From Baffinella frigidus (Eukaryota > Cryptophyceae > Cryptomonadales > Baffinellaceae), in NCBI GenBank assembly GCA_026770585.1, contig MU646545.1, forward strand, positions 19,470 through 37,339: DNA of 17,870 nt, in the 5' to 3' direction. The translations under genes and the position numbers were made by a program. Below, piece by piece: positions 15,245 through 17,870 of the stretch (position 1 is its first letter; each line of letters starts with the position of its first letter). Below the pieces are notes generated by a model that did no database searches, had not been told where the DNA came from, and saw only the letters and a program-made list of their open reading frames with translations.

Positions 15245-15459
15245 TCCGGGGAAGGGGGCATTCCGGTCTGTGCTTGGAGCCTTTATTTTGTGTTTTTACC
15301 TTAAGTTGACAGTTTCTCACTGAATGCGGAAAAAGTCGCGGGGTAATGGCTCCAAGTACAGGGGTGGAATAGCCCCCCCCCCAATCCTGTGTTTCCTTTC
15401 GTTTTTGCCTTCAAATCCCAACGCGAAACGGACGGGAACTTTTCCATCACACAAGAAAG

Positions 15460-16144
15460 ATGCCTGCCAAGAAGGTGCGGCACCCCCCTCGCCCTCCCCT
15501 CCCCCCGGCCCCCCCCCGCGCGCTCGCGCGCCCTGTTGTGTCGTTGCATGGGGCGCAGCGTTCTGCGCGTGTGCGTGTTTGCTCCGAGGGCTGGCCCGAT
15601 CTGTGCAGCCGCGCGTGTTCTGACCAGGTGACTGTGGGTCCACAGGCCAGCAAGGGCGTTGCCAAGAAGGCCACCGGCGAGAAGAAGCCCCTGGTATGCC
15701 CCCCGCCCAGCCCTGCGTGCGTGTGCCCAGGCACGGCCGCTCATGACTACGGACCGGGTGCGTTGCGCAGCGAGGCCCTTGTGGAAAGAGGTGGACGTGA
15801 AGATTCGCGAGCGCAACAGCTGACGGGCGGTGCCCCTTGTAGGTTGGCTTCTTCCTCTTCTCCAAGCACCACCGCGAGGAGGTGAAGAAGAACCTTCCGG
15901 CCGGCTCCGCCGTGACTGAGGTCGCCAAGGCGCTCGGTGTCATGTGGAAGGCTCTCCCGGAGGTACGCACCCTTGCACAAACCTACCATCCTCCGCACCC
16001 TTTCACAAACCCATCCTCTGTAATGCCGCGTCCCTTGCCCGACCGGCCCTCGACGCACATCTACGCCCGTGCGACGACGCTGACCATCCTGGTCATTCGC
16101 AGGCCAAGCAGACCGCCTGGAAGGCCGGCAACGTCCCCAAGTAA
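15460..16144 (+). CDS. Small HMG-box protein, four exons
   Basis: I read exons at 15460-15474, 15646-15693, 15843-15962 and 16103-16144, joined in phase 0 with GT-AG introns of 171, 149 and 140 nt (donors GTGCGG, GTATGC, GTACGC). The product is 74 residues. It opens with a lysine-rich tail (MPAKK, then ASKGVAKKATGEKK, residues 1-19). An HMG-box follows from the KKPL motif (about 18-21): VGFFLFSKHHREEVKK is helix I, TEVAKALGVMWKALPE covers helix II and the start of helix III. The conserved Phe pair and the Trp of LGVMWKAL are present. HMG-boxes normally run about 70-75 residues; this one stops early in helix III (AKQTAWKAG). HMGB-type proteins bend DNA in chromatin, so a nuclear architectural role is inferred. 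The start has a purine at -3. A missed further 3' exon, which would restore helix III, is the main alternative. Confidence 0.85.
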
Positions 16145-16241
16145 GCGTCTTCCTCTCGCGCAAGAGCAAGGGTCGTCTGCTTGTCGATGTCCACGTCGAT
16201 CTTCGGCGCGGCATCAAGACGCACCCTAGAAAGTCCGCCCG

Positions 16242-16257
16242 TAAAAGGGCGTAGATC
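16242..16257 (+). repeat. Small stem in the HMG-box 3' region
   Basis: CGCCC GTAAAA GGGCG, a 5-bp GC stem about 100 nt after the stop codon. Significance unknown. Confidence 0.35.
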
Positions 16258-16271
16258 GGAGGGTGTCCGCA

Positions 16272-16280
16272 TGTAATAAA
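16272..16280 (+). promoter_or_regulatory. Candidate polyadenylation signal of the HMG-box gene
   Basis: TGTAATAAA, about 130 nt after the stop codon, contains AATAAA and overlaps TGTAA (the form used in green algae). It supports the gene ending with exon 4. Confidence 0.6.
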
Positions 16281-16510
16281 GTGCCATCATTCAAACCACT
16301 CGCAAGGGCGGAGCCCAGTTTGTGCCTGTCCCTAGAACAGAAAGCTTGAAGAACGCGCGGGCGGCGAACAATCACGTCGGCGTGCCTTTCCGTTCGTTTT
16401 GCACGCGCTGGGAAGAGTTCTGCGCTTGCGTTGCTGCAGCTGGGAGACAAGACAGGTTTCCCCCGAAATAGGCTCATCGGGCTCGGCCGGACCTACGTAG
16501 GTTGGGTCGA
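16281..16510. other. Intergenic, nothing recognised
   Basis: No ORF with recognisable features and no strong palindrome. Confidence 0.5.
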
Positions 16511-16605
16511 GGAGCTCATCCGTAGATTACACCCAACTCCTCAAGAGTGAGGTGGGTTGTGGCCTTCGACGTGAGTGTAAATAAAAGCACCAAAGCACCA
16601 TGTCT
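16511..16605 (+). repeat. L-family repeat, copy L2
   Basis: Matches L1 (GGAGCTCATCCGTAGATT, ACTCCTCAAGAGTGAGGT, GTGAGTGTAAATAAAAGCAC) with two AAAGCACC units in place of three. Here the GTAATAC of L1 reads GTAAATAAA, a polyadenylation-like motif. Confidence 0.85.
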
Positions 16606-16666
16606 AATGTCTACGTAAATTATTTTTCTCCCGCCCGAGACGGGTCCGACCCTCATACTGGGTCGC

Positions 16667-16740
16667 TACAGAGGTACCTCACTCATAAGAAAGCGACCCC
16701 CACGTAGGACCGCAATAGAGACCCTAGCTCAGGACCCGTG
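16667..16740 (+). mobile_element. Family A fragment, copy A7
   Basis: Left arm TACAGAGGTACCTCACTCAT and a decayed core (GTAGGACCGCAATAGAGACC). The right half is missing. Confidence 0.75.
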
Positions 16741-16757
16741 CGGACGGTGCGTACATG

Positions 16758-16868
16758 TACAGGGGTACCTCGCTCATAAGAAAACGCCCCCCCCCTAGGA
16801 CCACCATAGGGCCCTACTGTATGGTCCCTAGGGGGGGGGCGTTTTCTTGTGAGCGAGGTATCCCTGTA
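16758..16868 (+). mobile_element. Family A MITE, copy A8, 10-bp core deletion
   Basis: Full arms (TACAGGGGTACCTCGCTCAT; TGTGAGCGAGGTATCCCTGT), TA on both sides, but 111 bp in length because the core reads GGCCCTACTGTATGGTCC with the middle lost. Confidence 0.92.
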
Positions 16869-17148
16869 CAGGGGTACCTCAACCATCACCCAGGCCCGCC
16901 AATCTTGCCAAGGTTTCCCGCTTGAACAACTAGCGGCTCGAAAGGAACACGCAAGGCAGTCACGACCGACCGTCTGGCTTCGGCGTCCGCGTGAACGGTC
17001 ACGCGGGCGTTCACGAGCCTGCCGGCGGAGGTGTCGGGTCGCTGGCGAGAGCGTCGTTCGCAAGAGAGTTGCTTGCAGTACATGTACAGGGGTACCTCAA
17101 CCATCACCCAGGCCCGCCAAGCTCGCCAAGGTTTCCCGCTTGAACAAC
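16866..17148 (+). repeat. 65-bp direct repeat starting with an A-type end
   Basis: Copies at 16866-16930 and 17084-17148 differ at two positions that I can count. Each starts GTACAGGGGTACCTCAACCA and ends CCCGCTTGAACAAC. The first shares its TA with the right end of A8. The spacer (16931-17083) contains CGTGAACGGTCACGCGGGCG-type inverted sequence. Only the first 13 bases are A-like, so this is a different unit with similar termini. Confidence 0.85.
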
Positions 17149-17182
17149 CACCAAGTCACGAAGCTTACCAACTTCCACGCTG

Positions 17183-17244
17183 CAGGGGTACCTCGCTGAT
17201 GGGAAATCGTCTCACCCTGGACCCTACGGTACATGTAGGCCTTT
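17183..17244 (-). mobile_element. Family A left-half fragment, copy A9
   Basis: GCAGGGGTACCTCGCTGATGG followed by CTGGACCCTACGGTACATG. The string GGTACATGTAGGCC here also occurs at 438-451, where another A-like remnant probably lies. Confidence 0.7.
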
Positions 17245-17253
17245 GCCTCTAGC

Positions 17254-17469
17254 TACAGGGGTACCTCACTCATAAGAAACCGCCCCCCCCTAGGACCCTA
17301 CAGTAGGACCATGCCTAGTGGCTATACGTCTGCGTCATTTGACCAGGCCATAATCTGGTACAAATCCACTGATTTTACAGTGAATTCACTACCTCGAGAC
17401 GTATAGCCACTAGGGCCCTATGGTGGTCCTAGGGGCGGGGCGGTTTCTTATGAGCGAGGTACCCCTCTA
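17254..17469 (-). mobile_element. Family A MITE, copy A10, carrying a nested insert
   Basis: Both ends are present (TACAGGGGTACCTCACTCAT; TTATGAGCGAGGTACCCCT). The core is in the A1 orientation, split between CCTAG and GGGCCC by the 17319-17409 insert. Without the insert and one CTAG the length is 121 bp, the family norm. Confidence 0.92.
17319..17409. mobile_element. 91-bp palindromic insert inside A10 (family N)
   Basis: TGGCTATACGTCT and AGACGTATAGCCA are perfect inverses, each bordered by CTAG. The interior is AT-richer and includes CCAG..CTGG and TTTACAGTGAA. The intact host sequence has a single CTAG, so the insert duplicated either CTAG or its inner TA. Confidence 0.88.
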
Positions 17470-17471
17470 GC

Positions 17472-17530
17472 TAGTGCCCTACGGTTGTCATAGGGGCCGG
17501 CCGGCTTCTTATGAGCGAGGCATCCCCGTA
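17472..17530 (-). mobile_element. Family A right-half fragment, copy A11
   Basis: GCCCTACGGTTGTCATAGGGG and CTTCTTATGAGCGAGGCATC match the right half of A10 with several substitutions. It ends CCCCGTA. Confidence 0.75.
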
Positions 17531-17594
17531 CCAAGCTTCATGTACCAAGCTACCAAGCTACAACAGTTTGCACTTGTCCGCGGGGTTCATGTGG

Positions 17595-17687
17595 ACAAGG
17601 CCCCCTGATACAAACCAGAACTGGGACTTTTTTTTGCGCCCCTTGAGAAATCGTGTAGTAACAAGGCCCCCTGATACAAACCAGAAC
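17595..17687. repeat. 27-bp direct repeat
   Basis: ACAAGGCCCCCTGATACAAA(CCAGAAC) occurs identically at 17595-17621 and 17661-17687. Confidence 0.92.
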
Positions 17688-17752
17688 ACCGAGGGGGGGG
17701 CGCGCGAGGGGATGCTTGCAAGATGCCCTTGCTTGCTTGCGCCACGCCATGC

Positions 17753-17829
17753 GAGAGAGAGAGAGAGCGAGAGCGAGAGAGAGAGAGAGCGGGAGAGAGA
17801 GAGCGAGAGAGAGAGAGAGAGAGAGAGAG
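17753..17829. repeat. GA microsatellite
   Basis: Imperfect GA repeat with a few GC substitutions, passing into GT and G-rich sequence at the window edge. Confidence 0.95.
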
Positions 17830-17870
17830 TGTGTGTGGGGAGGGGAGAAGAGAGGGGGGAGACACAGTTT

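Noticed and set aside
15460-15885. A single-exon 141-codon protein starting at the HMG-box ATG
   Set aside because: It reads through introns 1 and 2 in the wrong frame and loses the HMG-box motif; splicing restores it.
15317-15970. Long overlapping frames on the minus strand (171 and 217 codons) as genes
   Set aside because: They lie opposite the HMG-box exons and introns, whose splice sites, motif and polyadenylation signal give a better explanation.
1-17870. CRISPR array among the many repeats
   Set aside because: No regular repeat-spacer pattern and no cas genes; repeats are telomeric, minisatellite or inverted elements.
1-17870. tRNA or rRNA genes
   Set aside because: No cloverleaf with T-loop GGTTCRANTCC and matching acceptor stem was found. 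GGTTCGAGACTCGAG near 8410 belongs to the M element repeats.

Overview
The window reads as nuclear DNA of a eukaryote with plant-type telomeres: long tracts of degenerate TTTAGGG/CCCTAAA heptamers, a GT-AG intron-bearing gene, AATAAA-type polyadenylation signals, and no operons or ribosome binding sites. The four short GC-rich exons of the one recognisable gene and the dense palindromic repeats suggest a unicellular alga or other protist. The lineage cannot be named from the sequence. Most of the window is repeat-rich, probably subtelomeric DNA with few genes.

Layout. 1-750: a CT microsatellite and three short palindromic elements. 1200-4200: three telomere-like arrays in CCCTAAA orientation, interrupted by a dispersed C repeat, a 21-bp minisatellite and a 124-bp tandem duplication. 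4200-5660: sequence without a recognisable gene, a 407-bp long-inverted-repeat element and a 34-bp perfect palindrome. 5670-7000: packed short inverted-repeat elements (families B, D, H, A, K). 7219-7879 (minus): a coding-like stretch of unknown function that needs an intron or contains a frameshift. 8349-8771: an inverted-repeat element full of CTCGAG motifs. 9140-10290: palindromes, scattered telomere-like heptamers and a MITE with CAGT ends. 10540-12400: the I-repeat cluster plus nested elements. 12420-13495: telomere-like arrays that switch strand. 13630-15220: more dispersed repeats. 15460-16144 (plus): a four-exon gene for a small HMG-box protein, the only confidently identified gene. 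16510-17870: A-family elements, one carrying a nested insertion, and a GA microsatellite.

The main result is a set of small non-autonomous palindromic elements. Family A is about 121 bp with ends CAGGGGTACCTCG. It has at least seven full-length or nearly full-length copies plus several remnants. One copy lies inside a copy of another repeat and shows directly that it inserts at a TA dinucleotide and duplicates it. A second copy has a short look-alike empty site 220 bp away, and a third copy is itself interrupted by a different palindromic insert. Family B (five copies, about 104 bp) shares its central core with A but not its ends. No transposase is encoded here, so these would have to be moved by an enzyme from elsewhere. 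The TA targets point to the Tc1/mariner/pogo superfamily (inference).

The two genic regions are independent; nothing suggests that they act together. I found no tRNA, rRNA, CRISPR array or prokaryotic feature.
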